A stretch of DNA of 64,000 nt from Ceratorhiza oryzae-sativae. Its lineage: Eukaryota > Basidiomycota > Agaricomycetes > Cantharellales > Ceratobasidiaceae. Under the pieces are notes generated by a model. It ran no database searches and had not been told where the DNA came from. It saw only the letters and a list, made by a program, of their open reading frames with translations. The position numbers and the translations under genes were made by a program. Positions within the stretch are counted from its first letter, which is position 1, and each line of letters begins with the position of its first letter. The stretch covers positions 1 to 64,000 of the forward strand of contig JARWMV010000042.1 of assembly GCA_030998015.1 (NCBI GenBank), written 5' to 3'. Below, one piece after another: positions 1 through 12,129 of this stretch.

Positions 1-1874
1 CTGAGCTGGCTGAGAGCCATGCGATCATGTGTCGAGCCATGGACGAGAGTCTGGCCCTTCAACAACGGGACATGTATTGGAAGTGAGCCGACGTCATACA
101 GGCACTCCTCCACATGCTGATTCCTATTTGCATGATTAGCCCAACTGGGATGATGAAGTAAGTTTGTAATTATTTGTTTCCCGAGATCGTTTCTAATGTG
201 TCCTTGAACAGCAATTGGTGAGATCGTACTCTATACAAATTGCGCGATACCTTATGGTTTACTAGGTGGTTCCGGGTTGCGATTCACCGCTTCGAGGCAG
301 ACGGTCAAACCATGCTGAGGTTTGAACATCCTACACTTGCAGGAGTGGCACCTGGCGGGTGGATGGAGGTATGCATTTTCCCTGGCTGAGATACGCATCT
401 CACCTTCAACCAAGCGCATGAAAGAGGCTGGCCAAAGCATTACTCAGCCTTCGTTTGGGCCGGTTCAAGAGTCGACGACGGGGCACGTTCCAGCCAAGGC
501 GGTGTCCGAGGTGGTTTCAATGAAGAACCCCAATGTTAATCGAATAATTACTGTTCGAGAGCTGAGATCGCAGCCCAAGGATAAGCCGTGGTTCGTGGTG
601 GATGGCGAAGGTTTGTTTGAAGGGTGCAGGTTTGAAATTGTACTGAAATGGGATAAATTTAGTCTACGACGGGACTGGGTATCTCGCCGATCATCCCGGC
701 GGGGCCGACTCGATCCTGCTTGCTGCTGGGGAAGATGCAACCGAGGACTTTATGGCAATTCATAGCCCTGACGCTAAGAAAAAGATGGCCGCTGTATGTG
801 TTGTTGCTTATTCGCCCATCGACGCACTTACCCCATTTGCGCCAGTTCCACGTCGGTACTCTTTTAAAAGGTGCAGACGATATCAGGCCGACGGCTACTT
901 CTGAGGAGGAAATATCCACAATTTTTCTACACAAGACCAAATGGAAACCGGTCAAGCTTCAAAATATCACGCCGATATCCCCCGACACTTCCATCTTCCG
1001 ATTCACACTTCAGTCACCAGACCAACCGCTCGGGTTACCGGTGGGTCAACACGTGTTTGTGCGGCTCAAACGGAAGGACACTGGGGAGATGGTGCAAAGG
1101 GCATACACACCCGTATCGAGAGAGCGAGAAGTTGGGCACATCGACTTGTTGATCAAGTATGTGATGCGGCTGGCGTTTCGAGCTTGACTGATTGGATGGC
1201 AAGGATGTATTTGCCCACTGACGAGTACCCGCAAGGCGGCAAGATGAGCGTTGGGTTCCATCAGCTCGTAGTCGATGACACGATCGAACTCAAGGGACCA
1301 CTGGGAGCTTTCGTTTGGAAGGGCCGGGGAGTTGCGCTGTGGCGAGGCGTCGAGCACAAGGTCAAACATCTAGGACTTGTATGCGCTGGGAGTGGTAGGG
1401 TATCATCCAAATTATCCTTGATGGGTGCTGAAACATTCTCCTCAGGCATCACACCGATTCTCCAAGTTCTCCGTAGCGTACTCGAAGACCCTGAAGATAA
1501 TGACACAACCGTTTGGCTATTAGACAGCAATCGCACCGAGCAAGATATCCTATGTCGTGACGAATTGCTCACGTTTGCCGAGCGCAAAGGACGTGTGAAG
1601 GCTCATTTCACGCTGAGCAAATCACCCAAGGACGGGTGGGCCTTTAGCACTGGCCGTATCAACGACGAAATGATGAAAGCGCATTTACCTCCGGCGGGTC
1701 AGCCTGACACTCTGATTCTCATCTGCGGTACGCTCGATTCTGAATTTTAAAGTCGAACCAAGACTAAAATTTGATTGACAAACAATAGGGCCAGATCCTC
1801 TGATCAAGCAAACGGTCAGGCCGGGCCTAGAGCGGCTGGGTTGGGATACCTCCAAGAGGCTTGTGGTGTTTTAG
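1..1874 (+). CDS. niaD: Assimilatory nitrate reductase, C-terminal part (5' end outside window)
   Basis: Reduces nitrate to nitrite in the cytosol using Mo-pterin, heme and FAD. Splicing exons 3-82, 140-157, 212-217, 266-368, 415-610, 663-793, 846-1156, 1204-1394, 1446-1727 and 1789-1874 gives 1404 nt, an open frame of 467 residues ending at TAG. In order it shows the end of the Mo/dimerisation domain (WNPTGMMNNWWFRV, LRFEHP, GGWMERMKEAG), a hinge, a cytochrome b5 domain with the heme motif DHPGGADS, the nitrate-reductase FHVGTL linker, an FAD domain (RAYTPVS, then YPQGGKMS and [10 protein letters not shown]) and the NAD(P)H domain ([24 protein letters not shown], the CGPDPL Cys motif, C-terminal VVF). 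Introns are 46-61 nt. The N-terminal sulfite-oxidase-fold part lies upstream of the window. No nitrite reductase or nitrate transporter gene is visible downstream. Identification is firm; exact splice sites are inferred from family conservation. Confidence 0.93.
212..217 (+). other. 6-nt microexon in the nitrate reductase gene
   Basis: The bases CAATTG lie between an intron ending in AG at 211 (158-211, with a CTAAT branch-like site) and one starting GTGAG at 218 (218-265). Including them restores the conserved MMNNWWFR run of the Mo-domain and keeps phase. Skipping them would give MMKWFR, also in frame, so the exon is inferred from protein conservation. Confidence 0.7.
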
Positions 1875-2054
1875 AATTTGATTTATTCATGTACAATAAT
1901 CGAACTGAACATGTCAGAAGGAATGCAAAAGGACTTGGCGCTGTGTCTGGTCTGCAACTGAGTGCTTGATAAATGAGGGACCCTGCTCTATTTGCAATTG
2001 ATGCGCCCCTAAGTACCGTTCCTGCACCCCACCACCACCACCGCGCTCGGGAAC

Positions 2055-4593
2055 ATGGCGGGATCGACGTTACTTGTGCTCGTTCTGGCACCGAACCTTG
2101 CTCTTGCCCTCCACGTTCCGTCACGGCGCGCGAGCCAAATCCCGGACCAAGTGCTTCGGCTCGATACCGCGAATCGGCTCGACGATCCAGCCGGCAACGT
2201 CGAGATTCGACAGCAGCTCCCAAGATTCGAACTTTTCTATGGAAACCCGGCCGAATACAGCCTAGGTCGCGCCCTGGAGGCGGCAGTCACTGTGCGAAAT
2301 CGTCCGCTCAACACATGGTTATATGACATAAACCCCAACCTGTCGGATTTCCGTTGGATGTCGTACGAGCGGTAAGTTGGGCCATCTCGCCCGGTCGGAA
2401 GCGCTGATAGGATTAGATCGAGACGTATACTGAGTGGAACCCCGCCCCTGCTCCAACCACCCCCTATTCCGGTCAACGCACTCTCGTACATCCACGTTTA
2501 TGTGCTCGTAGGGAACGATGGAGACTACACGTTCAGGACCTCCCTCGCCATATCGATCAGTCTTGGAAACTCGTCCGTGTCCGTTGATCCCCGCCCGACC
2601 CGAACTAGAGAGGATGGAACCCCCACTTTGGATGCTGGACCGACTGCCGTGTCGCTCTTTCGGCTGCATGGTCCGGTTTTTACGACTTTACTTACAGCTT
2701 GTGTTTTGTTCTTTATCATTGTTATCGGGGGGCTTGCCTGGTGGGATCGCTATGCGTCGACATCTCAAGAGGCAACGGCCGGCCGTTGCCGACCACGTGC
2801 GAGCACCGAATCGACTGATCCCCGAGGACGATCCCGCACACCTCGTTGGCCACGCAGCGACGATCACCCGCTCTCGTTTGTTCCTCCCAGCCAAGGCTCA
2901 TCGACTCTGACAATCTCGACTCGGCGCCGAGTCCGAACCACAGACCTTGGAAGCCCGACGACGTCCTCTCACCAGTCGTCTCCCGAACCAGCACCTGCCT
3001 CTTCGAAAAACCCTCTGGACCACGCAAGCGCGCTGCAACTCTCCTGCAAACTATCCACACCCGTACCATTCGCGGCTCGCCAGGAATCGGAACCAGCAAG
3101 AGCCTGCTATCGTCGGAACTTCCCCTTCGCAAGTTGTTCTCGCCCAAAGTCTCACCTCGTATCGGCGCTTGCATTCCAGAGGAGGGGCTTCCGCCAGTGA
3201 AACGGTCACCTGGAGACGAATTGACAAACTCGTGGTGTAGCGCGCTGAAGTTAGACCCTTTTCAATCTCGAATCGCGTCCACTGAGGAAGCTCAAAGGCG
3301 AGAAGATCCAGGGCTTAATTCTGTATCTAGTGGCAAGACTCCCGAGGATAGTCGACCGAAATCGCCTAACCGACAAAGCAGGCATGGGGAATCGGCGAAA
3401 AACCATGAGTCTCAGCGAGCTTGGCAGTTCTCGAGCTCTTGTGGCAAACCGTCCTTCTCCCAGGAGGGACTGATGGGAGCATTCGCACCATCGGCTCAAG
3501 CATACTTTCGGTGGGCCGAGTGGGCCAAACGAGGATAGTACTCCGACCGCGGGCCAGCCTAGTGGCTGGGAGTAGCACAAGTCCTCAGAACCCAGCCGGA
3601 TCCTTGACCGAGCAAGGCTCAGGTCGCCACCAAAACCCCACGGACGCCCAAATCAGATCGGATCGGCCGTCCTTGGCCCGTCATCCAACAAAATGCATCC
3701 AAAGAAAACCACGACCCCTCCTCTTGGACTTGCTCTGGATTCTTTCTTCTCGCCAAATCTAGGACTGGGTCAAGCCGACGCAAAGGGAAGCGAGGGCGAG
3801 GCTCGGTGTGTGGATGTGGGTTCCCAGAGAAAGGTTCGGATTGCACCGTCTCAAGAGACGATGGCTACCACGTACGTGACGGCTCCCGAACCCGCTGGAT
3901 CGTCTGCCATGCTCGAAGATGGGTCGAGTTCAGAGCGTGAAATACCCGGACAGATCGGGATTATTGGAAGTCCCTCGACGAACCACTCACAGATGGGAGA
4001 GCTGGACGATATCTCGAGTCCTTTATCGACGGAGCCGGATGGCCGGGAAACTGCATTGTCTGAACTGTCGGATCGGTCGATGGCCATGGAATTCGCTGGA
4101 GAGGACCGATTAATACAGGCGCTAGACAGCTTTCCGGGCATCATGAGGGGCAGCTTGTCATATTTTCCAGAAGATGTCGAGCTTGACACCCGGCGTTGCC
4201 CTCGACGTGCCGGGCAGAGCCGAGCTACCGAGAGTCGGCGGACATTTTGGTGTTACTCGAAGGAGAATCTAACCAAGGGTGTATCCATCTGGCGAGTGCA
4301 GAGAAGCATCGTCAGAGCGACAGTGGTCCAGGACAGACAGACAAGGCTGGCAACTTGTCGACAGTTCACGGGCTTCAGGGCAGTGAATCCCATGGAACTC
4401 CGGAGGATTCGATCACGCTACCTACTACAAATACTCAGACATCGGCAGTAAAGGAAGATGAGAGCATCGATTCGCCACAGGCAAGTCGTTTTGCAATGCT
4501 GATGGGATCGCGGGCTAACTCGGTTTCCAGATGAACAGAAGTTCAAGTGGCTTGCGCTATGCTGCGCATCTTTTCGAGTCTCCACGACTCTGA
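2055..4593 (+). CDS. Predicted single-pass membrane protein with signal peptide and long disordered tail
   Basis: No known family recognised. The start ATG at 2055 opens a signal peptide (MAGSTLLVLVLAPNLALA) and an ectodomain of roughly 200 residues. An intron at about 2372-2421 joins it to a second exon with one strong transmembrane helix (TTLLTACVLFFIIVIGGLAWW, near 2683-2745). A Ser/Pro/Arg-rich cytoplasmic tail follows. The tail's plausible coding frame changes near 3.0 kb, 3.55-3.7 kb and 4.19 kb without obvious introns, so the middle is either frameshifted or spliced in a way I could not resolve. The last exons read ...EDESIDSPQ, a GC-AG intron (4481-4530), then MNRSSSGLRYAAHLFESPRL and TGA at 4591-4593. 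The architecture resembles fungal surface or sensor proteins, but no function can be assigned. Boundaries other than the first and last exons are uncertain. Confidence 0.55.
4481..4530 (+). other. GC-AG intron (50 nt)
   Basis: The exon ends CCACAG and the intron starts GCAAGT, the strong GC-donor consensus AG|GCAAGT. It carries a GCTAAC branch site near 4513 and ends TTTCCAG. Splicing joins ...SPQ to MNRSSSGLRYAAH in phase 0 and gives a normal stop. Confidence 0.7.
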
Positions 4594-5063
4594 CGTTGAA
4601 TGATGTTCTTTCTTTGGGTTTATGCGGCTCGGAAAATAAAATATTGTTTATAGGTAGTAATGCCACCAACGTTAGCGGATTGCACACTCGAGGATGGTGC
4701 TCCAAAGGATGTCAGCGGCGAAAACCAGCTTGGCAGTTACCTCTTGACCTTGCTTGTGCCATTTGGGGGGGGGTGTTTAAGCATACATATACCAGGGACA
4801 AGGTTATTATTCGCCAAATCTGGCTGCTTCAGCGTCAGAGATCGGTTCAAGAGTTGATCGGCGTATCACGTTCAAACCGGAGAAGGATTACAAAACGTTT
4901 CGATCACGGCGTCCGCATCGCATACATGGGTGAATATTTGTTCAATTTACCATCGTTTGGTCTAGAGCTCGATAACGTGGACCGGGCGCTTGGCTGTGAT
5001 GCCACGTGACCATTCCCCTCGCGCGACCGGCCACCACACTTGCGTCTGGTTCTGCTGACGAAG
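4594..5063. other. Intergenic region upstream of ypt6
   Basis: Holds the 3' end of the membrane-protein gene and the ypt6 promoter. There is a G8 run near 4767 and AT-rich stretches. No convincing coding sequence or RNA gene is seen. Confidence 0.5.
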
Positions 5064-5955
<892 letters not shown>

Positions 5956-7161
5956 CCTGGCGCTTGCCATGGTCGGGTGTTCTTATACACGTATGTATCC
6001 ATATCCTGTGCAGTATTTGTCCGTCTAGAATGCTATAATCCAAGTCACACATAATCCCTTGGGGAACCTGATTCTTGGCATGTCGATCACGTAAGCCGGC
6101 CAGGCGATGTCAGACTGGCCTTGTCTGGCGATACAACCTCCCTTTGATTGCCCCTCCGAGCCAAATTTACAGACCCAAGCGCTGGTATGCGCATCCGCTA
6201 CTAACACCTATCGCTGACTGCTTGGATGCACAAGCCATCCATCACGAGTCTGCTTCAACACTGCCCCAACGCTTGGCAAGATTTCCGGATACGGCGGGGT
6301 AATCATGTACATCAAGTGGCGCAAACCCATATAACAATCCTGGCTGGCTAGAAGACATTTGCCATTATCGCACAGCTGGAACACGACTAAACTACGCCAG
6401 GAGACTTGAGACCAGAAACCCTCATCTCCTTTAACTTTAACCTTGGTGCAGCTGATCGACACACCTGCCCGCTCCCGAGCCACAGCCTGATTTCTAGGCC
6501 CCGAACGCCGTACTGACTCGGGCCCCTATCCGAGCACCAGTCGATCCCCGTTTATTCAAAAATATTTACCCCGCTCATTTGACTTGGCACTTGACAAAGC
6601 TCTCTTATCACTCGTTGTTCACCCTTGGGCTCTGGAGTTCGTGAGCCTTGTTTACATAAATATATTAGCTTTTACGTTGTCACGCTACTCACATCGCACC
6701 GAATCTCAATCATAGTGATGTTGTCCGGTCCATGTTATGCCATGCATATACGCAAGGAACGGGCGTGAATCCGACCCGCAAAAACGCTAATCCACATAAC
6801 TCAGTCTGGAATTCTCGTGACTCGCCCACACCTCTTCTTCGCAAGCCCAACTCAGTGTCATTGGTCAATTGGTTCAGAGGTGGCCTTTTGGCCGCTATTA
6901 TCTCAGCCGTGATGCACAGTTTGTCAGGTTGCTCGACGTTACTTATCGTACCAACTCTGGGGGTCTCTACGGGGGGTTTTCTGAAAGCGAGGCCAAGCAT
7001 ATAGCGCAAACCGCGTAGCCAAATTGAGCTCACTGCAAATGCCGTATTAGCCATTGCTCATCATCAATGTGGTAAGGCCGCCAGACGGCGGATATCATAT
7101 AACAAAGATCCGCTCTGCCAGGCCTCCGAGAATACCCTCACAGGCGATAGCTGAAGAAAAC
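5956..7161. other. Intergenic; distal half belongs to the duplicated PalI-like block
   Basis: 5956 to about 6700 holds no recognisable gene. From about 6715 the DNA resembles 16190-16629 (for example, both have a short CAYTQG-like reading followed by an AAAACGCTAAT stretch), so the duplication includes upstream DNA or upstream exons of the PalI-like gene. The conserved part may be an uncalled 5' exon, but both copies contain stops and shifts in any single frame. Confidence 0.4.
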
Positions 7162-8080
7162 ATGGTCTTCGCCAGCTATTTTCTCATATTTTGGATGATT
7201 CCAGGTATGTTGCAGCCTCCGCATGTGCGTAAGCCCATTCAGAAGCTAATATCAATAAATACGTGCCAGTATGTGTACTGGTATTGATAACGTCAGTTCC
7301 CAACTCGATGAAGTACGGGCATCTGTTTGAGATTGGACCGAACATTCCCTTGGGGGCTTCGAGGGATGACCTCGGGGCGGGTATTCGAGGATCCGTTTGG
7401 CAAGCTTGTTATGGCGTTTACACATACAAGTCGGTATCGGGTTTGAAGCTGTACATGCCTCCACTCCTAACCCCATGATAGCTATAGAGAAGGCAAGACA
7501 TCATGGCGCAATACTGGAGAATGTACCCCGGTTAAGCTAGGCTATTCTCTGCGCCAATTGATATATCGCCTTGAGTGCGTGGAACTACTTGGACAGAACA
7601 CTCGTGGAAGCTCACTTTATTTTACCTTGTCAACAAAACAGCCAGTGCGAACGACATTCCAGAATTACCCACAAGAGGATTTGTAGGATATCCCATTGCT
7701 TCCGGCATCGTATCGCTCGCGACTGTAATATCGATCATAGTATCATGTTTTCCAACGAAGCCTCAGGCCAGCACCCGCGTCTATGTAAAGGGAATTCTCG
7801 TAACTTCAGCCATGTTGTTGGCGGCGTTGGCAGTAACTGGAGCATGTGCGACTTCCAGTGAGTTTGTCTATGTGTATATTCAATGTACGCGCTGACTTGA
7901 GAGATTTCAAGCGAATGTTGTACACAGGCTGAGAAAGCAAGTGGAATCTGGAACAAAAGGCTCTCTGAGGGTCTCTTACGGAGAAGATCTGGCGGAGACG
8001 GTGGTGCTTGCCGCGATTGTGTGGGTGACTTGGCTGCTGGCGTGCCTCGATGCTTTCTGGTGCAGGCCGCGTTGAGGCGG
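6715..8080 (+). repeat. Segmental duplicate, copy 1 (partner 16150-17660)
   Basis: Shares high nucleotide similarity with 16150-17660 in the same orientation. The clearest stretch is about 7479-7583 against 16896-16998, including the shared run GGCGCAATACTGGAGAATG and the sequence after it. The match extends through non-coding or intronic sequence, so this is DNA-level duplication rather than only protein similarity. Confidence 0.75.
7162..8075 (+). CDS. Tetraspan SUR7/PalI (Rim9)-like membrane protein, copy 1
   Basis: Four hydrophobic segments in the SUR7/PalI arrangement. ATG at 7162 starts TM1 (VFASYFLIFWMIPVCVLVLITSVP, spliced across an intron after CCAG at about 7204, reopening near 7269). 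A loop follows, then TM2 (GFVGYPIASGIVSLATVISII), TM3 (ILVTSAMLLAALAVTGACA), and a loop with RLRKQVESGTKGSLRVSYGEDLAETV before TM4 (VLAAIVWVTWLLACLDAFW), ending CRPR and TGA at 8073-8075. The G...SYG...T..AxxW pattern before TM4 matches the ASYGNAxWxT pattern of PalI/Rim9 and SUR7 relatives, which act in ambient-pH sensing or eisosomes at the plasma membrane. That family link is inferred from topology and short motifs, so it is moderate. Exons between about 7440 and 7640 are not resolved. A second copy lies at 16629-17660. Confidence 0.5.
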
Positions 8081-8464
8081 CTGGATCTCGTTCACCTGCT
8101 TTCTATACTCGAAACAAGAAGGACTGCGAGTTATAATTCTTTCGCTTACGTATAATCCAGCCCATCATTACATCGAAGCAGTGGAAATAGTAAATCATAC
8201 TAAAGCCAATAAATACTGTATCTATACACCTATTCGGAGGATCGGGATGCGGCCAAGTGAGACCCGAGAGGTTTTGATGGGTGGGTCTCCCGTAAGCAAT
8301 GTCGGTCCCAAATGGCCGCGTCTGTGACTGGCGCTTGTAGCTAGCTCGATACAGTGATACCCCCGATGATGGATCGGTTTGGTCCCATGAATAAGTGGGG
8401 GTCATGCAGGATCTCTGGATTTGATAATTTGAAATATAATTTATTTCGTCGTACATGAGACATT
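8076..8464. other. Intergenic, nothing recognised
   Basis: The 389 nt between the PalI-like stop and the pogo remnant are AT-rich in parts. No coding, RNA or repeat structure could be supported. Confidence 0.4.
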
Positions 8465-10471
8465 CTATGTACTGCCTAAATGCGAAACTTTCTGCTGTAA
8501 GTTTGAAAGCGAAGTCAAATCAGACGGATCAAGTGACCCCAAGCGTGAAAGAAAAGCCTGTACTGCTTTAAGCGACGCAATGGCCTTGCTTTGGGTCTGG
8601 AGTGGACTAGAGTCGGAGGAAACCTTCCATGTGGTTTCGACATCGTCCTCGTATATGAATTGTCCATTTCTATCCGCCTCCGCCTGCCTTTCTTCCTCTC
8701 GCACCTGGTCTACTATCTCATCGTCAGTGAGTTCTTGCTCGGTTGGCGGGTCTCAATCCACCGAGAGGAACTCCTCAGCGCGCATAGGCTCGACCGGCGC
8801 TACAGTCTACGAGTCTGTAGTGCATCAAGGCTTTGCTGAAGTGCCGATATCGATTGTTGAGTGTCAGGTGTGACAGTCAGTGCTGTGGCTGTCGTCGGAA
8901 GCTCATCTGGAGCAGGCATGGGCCCAGAAAGCTTGGTATGTCGCCAGCAGTTTGCGATCGTGGATGGTTTAACATCACGCCAGGCAGCCGCCGCAAGCTC
9001 CATAGCCTCAGGTTGGTTAATCTTGAATGCATAGCTTTCCCCCTGTTCGTAACGCTCAATAGTCTTCTGGATGTATGCGCTTTTGTACTTAGCTTTGAAT
9101 GACTGGATTATGCCTGCATCATTGGGTTGAATCCAAGCTGTCAAGTTAGGCGAAAAGTACTCGACGTGAACATTCGGATAGTCGTCCGGTTTATGAACGT
9201 GTGATGGCGGATTATCACAGAGCAACAAGACTTTCCGGCCTCCCACAGCCATTTTGGCATCTGGTTTCGCTAGCCACCTATGAAATAGAGTTAGAAAATC
9301 CATGTGTGAATGTGCTAAAATAAACCTACCTTTGCCAAATCTTTCAGTTCATCCAAGCCGACTTGGCCCACCAGTAGTCGTATCCCAGCTCTGTCCCATC
9401 TTTGTGGCCGAAAGGGCGAGGCCGTCGTGCATACCCAATAAAAATGGGATCAAACATCTCCATACCGTCTTCACTTGTACAAAGCCCAGCAGTGATTCGT
9501 GTCCTGCCCAGCTTAATGCCTGATGTTTCAACAGCTGCCAGGCCTTTGTCGGGGGCTAGACGATAGTAGAATGCGGTTTCGTCAAAGTTTAGTCGATCTC
9601 GAGGTGATGGATACTCAGCCATGATGGTGCGGACTCTGTTGATCTCATCAGCAAGCTTTTCAACTGGCGCAGAGGCCGCCTCTCCATGGTACCGGTGTTG
9701 AATTTACAAGCATATGCGTGCATGTATGCGCATTTTTGTTCCTGTTTTGTATCCCCTCTCTGATATCATGCACGAGTTCGCGGGAACCCCCTCTCTGCTT
9801 CCTTAGTTCTCTACCTTCGCAGTTGAGCTGAGGTATCGTATTTCTTTTCATTTCATGTATTTTATTCTCACCGTACTTTGTAGTACGAATTGTATATTAG
9901 GTACAGTGAATACACTGTTCTCTACCTTCGTAGTTGAACTAAGTAAGAATTGTATATTAGCCACGAGAAATCTCCCTGCGTGAGAACCGGTGCTGGCCGA
10001 GTCCCATTCTGGATTGCAAACTATGCAGCCAACCATTTGACAGCGAGAGGAAATTTGCTGGATGCCCCAGTGAGACAGCAAATTCTCGAGCCTTCATGCA
10101 GATTGCTGTACCAGTAAGTCGGGGATGGCGACGAGACGCCAAAACTTGCAATACCCATCGCTGAAGAGCTCGATCAACATCCGGTACTCGGTTTGGCGAA
10201 TTCGCTTGAATCGTAGCTCGTTTGAATTCCGAGCTCTGGCTTATAATGCCTTGTCAGCCTTCAGCCATCTAGAGACCGTGGACCGCGAGATTGTACCAAA
10301 ACCTCGCAACTGAAGGACAGCAACCAGCTTGTCTTGGCTCAGACGGCTCTTGTTAGCGCTACAATACTCCAGAGCGGCGAGTTTATCCTTCAGTGTTAGC
10401 CGGTGCCGTGACACTTGCCGCTTTGGAGTAATTATGGAGGAGTATGTTACCTCCCGCTTCACTTTAGGCAC
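8465..10471 (-). mobile_element. Decayed pogo/Tigger-type transposase
   Basis: Reading from 10471 down there is an N-terminal psq-like helix-turn-helix region (KREVTYSS..., LTLKDKLAALEYC, GFGTISRSTVSRWLKADKAL). After a frameshift near 10245 follows a CENP-B-type DNA-binding half (VLASRRHPRLTGTAICMKA, FLSLSNGWLHSLQSRMGL). The DDE/D catalytic core comes next: FDETAFYY (first Asp, near 9577), LLLCDNPPSH (second, near 9210) and IQPNDAGIIQSFKAKYKS (third, near 9113), with 31 residues between the last two Asp, as expected for pogo. The C-terminal tail is acidic (TEQELTDDEIVDQVREEE). Defects seen: a shift near 10245, an interruption at about 9690-9960, an in-frame TGA after AWMN near 9345, and a stop plus shift near 8800-8830. 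An intron (about 9278-9331) fits before WLAKPDAK. Inactive copy; terminal repeats not identified. Confidence 0.85.
9886..9960. repeat. Short direct repeat within the pogo interruption
   Basis: The 13-mer GAATTGTATATTA occurs at about 9887 and again at about 9947, each near a version of the phrase CTCTACCTTCG(C/T)AGTTGA (9812 and 9922). These duplications lie in the roughly 250-270 bp that separate the CENP-B-like half from the catalytic half of the pogo gene. They could be a tandem slip or the footprint of a small insertion. Confidence 0.45.
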
Positions 10472-10676
10472 GGATAGCTGCTATAATTATGTTAGTTGAT
10501 TGAATATATGTGATAAATATTTTGTACACACACCGGGAATAAGGATACAAGGGTGAAAGTGTAGGCTAAAGCGCACGTAGACTGCTTGTGTTATATAATA
10601 TCTCATTAATCTAGCTACTTTTACAGCATTATGAATTATCTTAGCAATACATGAAGGGCGGATATCGGGTACTGAG

Positions 10677-12129
10677 TACACTGGGCAACAAATCAAATGG
10701 GACATGTGACCATCTGACAGAGAATCAACTGTAAAAGATGAAGGATAGACAATATCAGACACATGTGTTAGTAGAATATATAGCTATATGCCATGTGATT
10801 TCCCTGGCAAAATTTCAGGACAACAGCTTGACTCTATGGCAAGATAATGTTTGGAGAAATTTTTGGCTGTCCCATTTGATTTGACCAATTCATACCTGGA
10901 TGCTCATGCTGGGTAAAAACAGGCTAGCCTGCTCATTTCCTGGTCAATTTATCTAAAAAAAATATGGCAGGCATCTTTTCAACACCATAAGAGTATTTTT
11001 TCAGAGTTTCAGCAAGTTGGGATACACTAATAGAAAGTTATAGGCTGTTCAAGATGCTAGGTTTGCATGCTCTCCCACCCCTTGTTTCACACTGATTTAG
11101 GCAGTTCATCTAATACAAATGACATTAAGACATTCAATGATCATTTATAAGCTCTAAATGCATGAATTAAACCAGCTAAGAGGCACATACAGGAGTGGAA
11201 TTAGCTGGGATACATTTCCACACATACACCCCAATGGAATAAACCAGTCATGCTGAGGGCAGGAGTTCAGCTGGAAGTCTAAAAGCTACATGGATCATAG
11301 TACCCCTGGGAGGGAATCTTTGATCTAAGTTTCAAGGGGACAGGGCAAAGACAAGGAAAGTTACAGACCATGCAGTACAAAAATTGGACTTTTTGATCAG
11401 ATTTACTATGAGATTGGAGACAATTTGCACTGCATGGTCTGTAACTTTCCTTATCTTTGCCCTGTCCCCTTGAAACTTAGATCAAAGATTCCCTCCCAGG
11501 GGTACTATAATCCATGTAGCTTTTAGACTTCCAGCTGAACTCCTGCCCTCAGCATGACTGGTTTATTCCATTGGGGTGTATGTGTGGAAATGTATCCCAG
11601 CTAATTCCACTCCTGTATGTGCCTCTTAGCTGGTTTAATTCATGCATTTAGAGCTTATAAATGATCATTGAATGTCTTAATGTCATTTGTATTAGATGAA
11701 CTGCCTAAATCAGTGTGAAACAAGGGGTGGGAGAGCATGCAAACCTAGCATCTTGAACAGCCTATAACTTTCTATTAGTGTATCCCAACTTGCTGAAACT
11801 CTGAAAAAATACTCTTATGGTGTTTAAAAGATGCCTGCCATATTTTTTTTTAGATAATTTGACCAGGAAATGAGCAGGCTAGCCTGTTTTTACCCAGCAT
11901 GAGCATCCAGGTATGAATTGGTCAAATCAAATGGGACAGCCAAAAATTTCTCCAAACATTATCTTGCCATAGAGTCAAGCTGTTGTCCTGAAATTTTGCC
12001 AGGGAAATCACATGGCATATAGCTATATATTCTACTAACACATGTGTCTGATATTGTCTATCCTTCATCTTTTACAGTTGATTCTCTGTCAGATGGTCAC
12101 ATGTCCCATTTGATTTGTTGCCCAGTGTA
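10677..12129. mobile_element. 1.45-kb palindromic (foldback) DNA element with TA target sites
   Basis: Left arm 10677-11376 and right arm 11429-12129 are near-perfect reverse complements (700 and 701 nt, only a few scattered differences) around a 52-nt loop (11377-11428). The ends read TA-CACTGGGCAACAAATC and GATTTGTTGCCCAGTG-TA, so each end abuts the dinucleotide TA, the target site of Tc1/mariner/pogo elements. No arm encodes a transposase, so it is non-autonomous. It sits directly beside the pogo remnant. CpG is essentially absent. It is much larger than a typical MITE. Confidence 0.85.

Noticed and set aside
6100..6480. Minus-strand open frames between ypt6 and the PalI-like gene
   Set aside because: Short, overlapping in several frames, with no motif or splice support.
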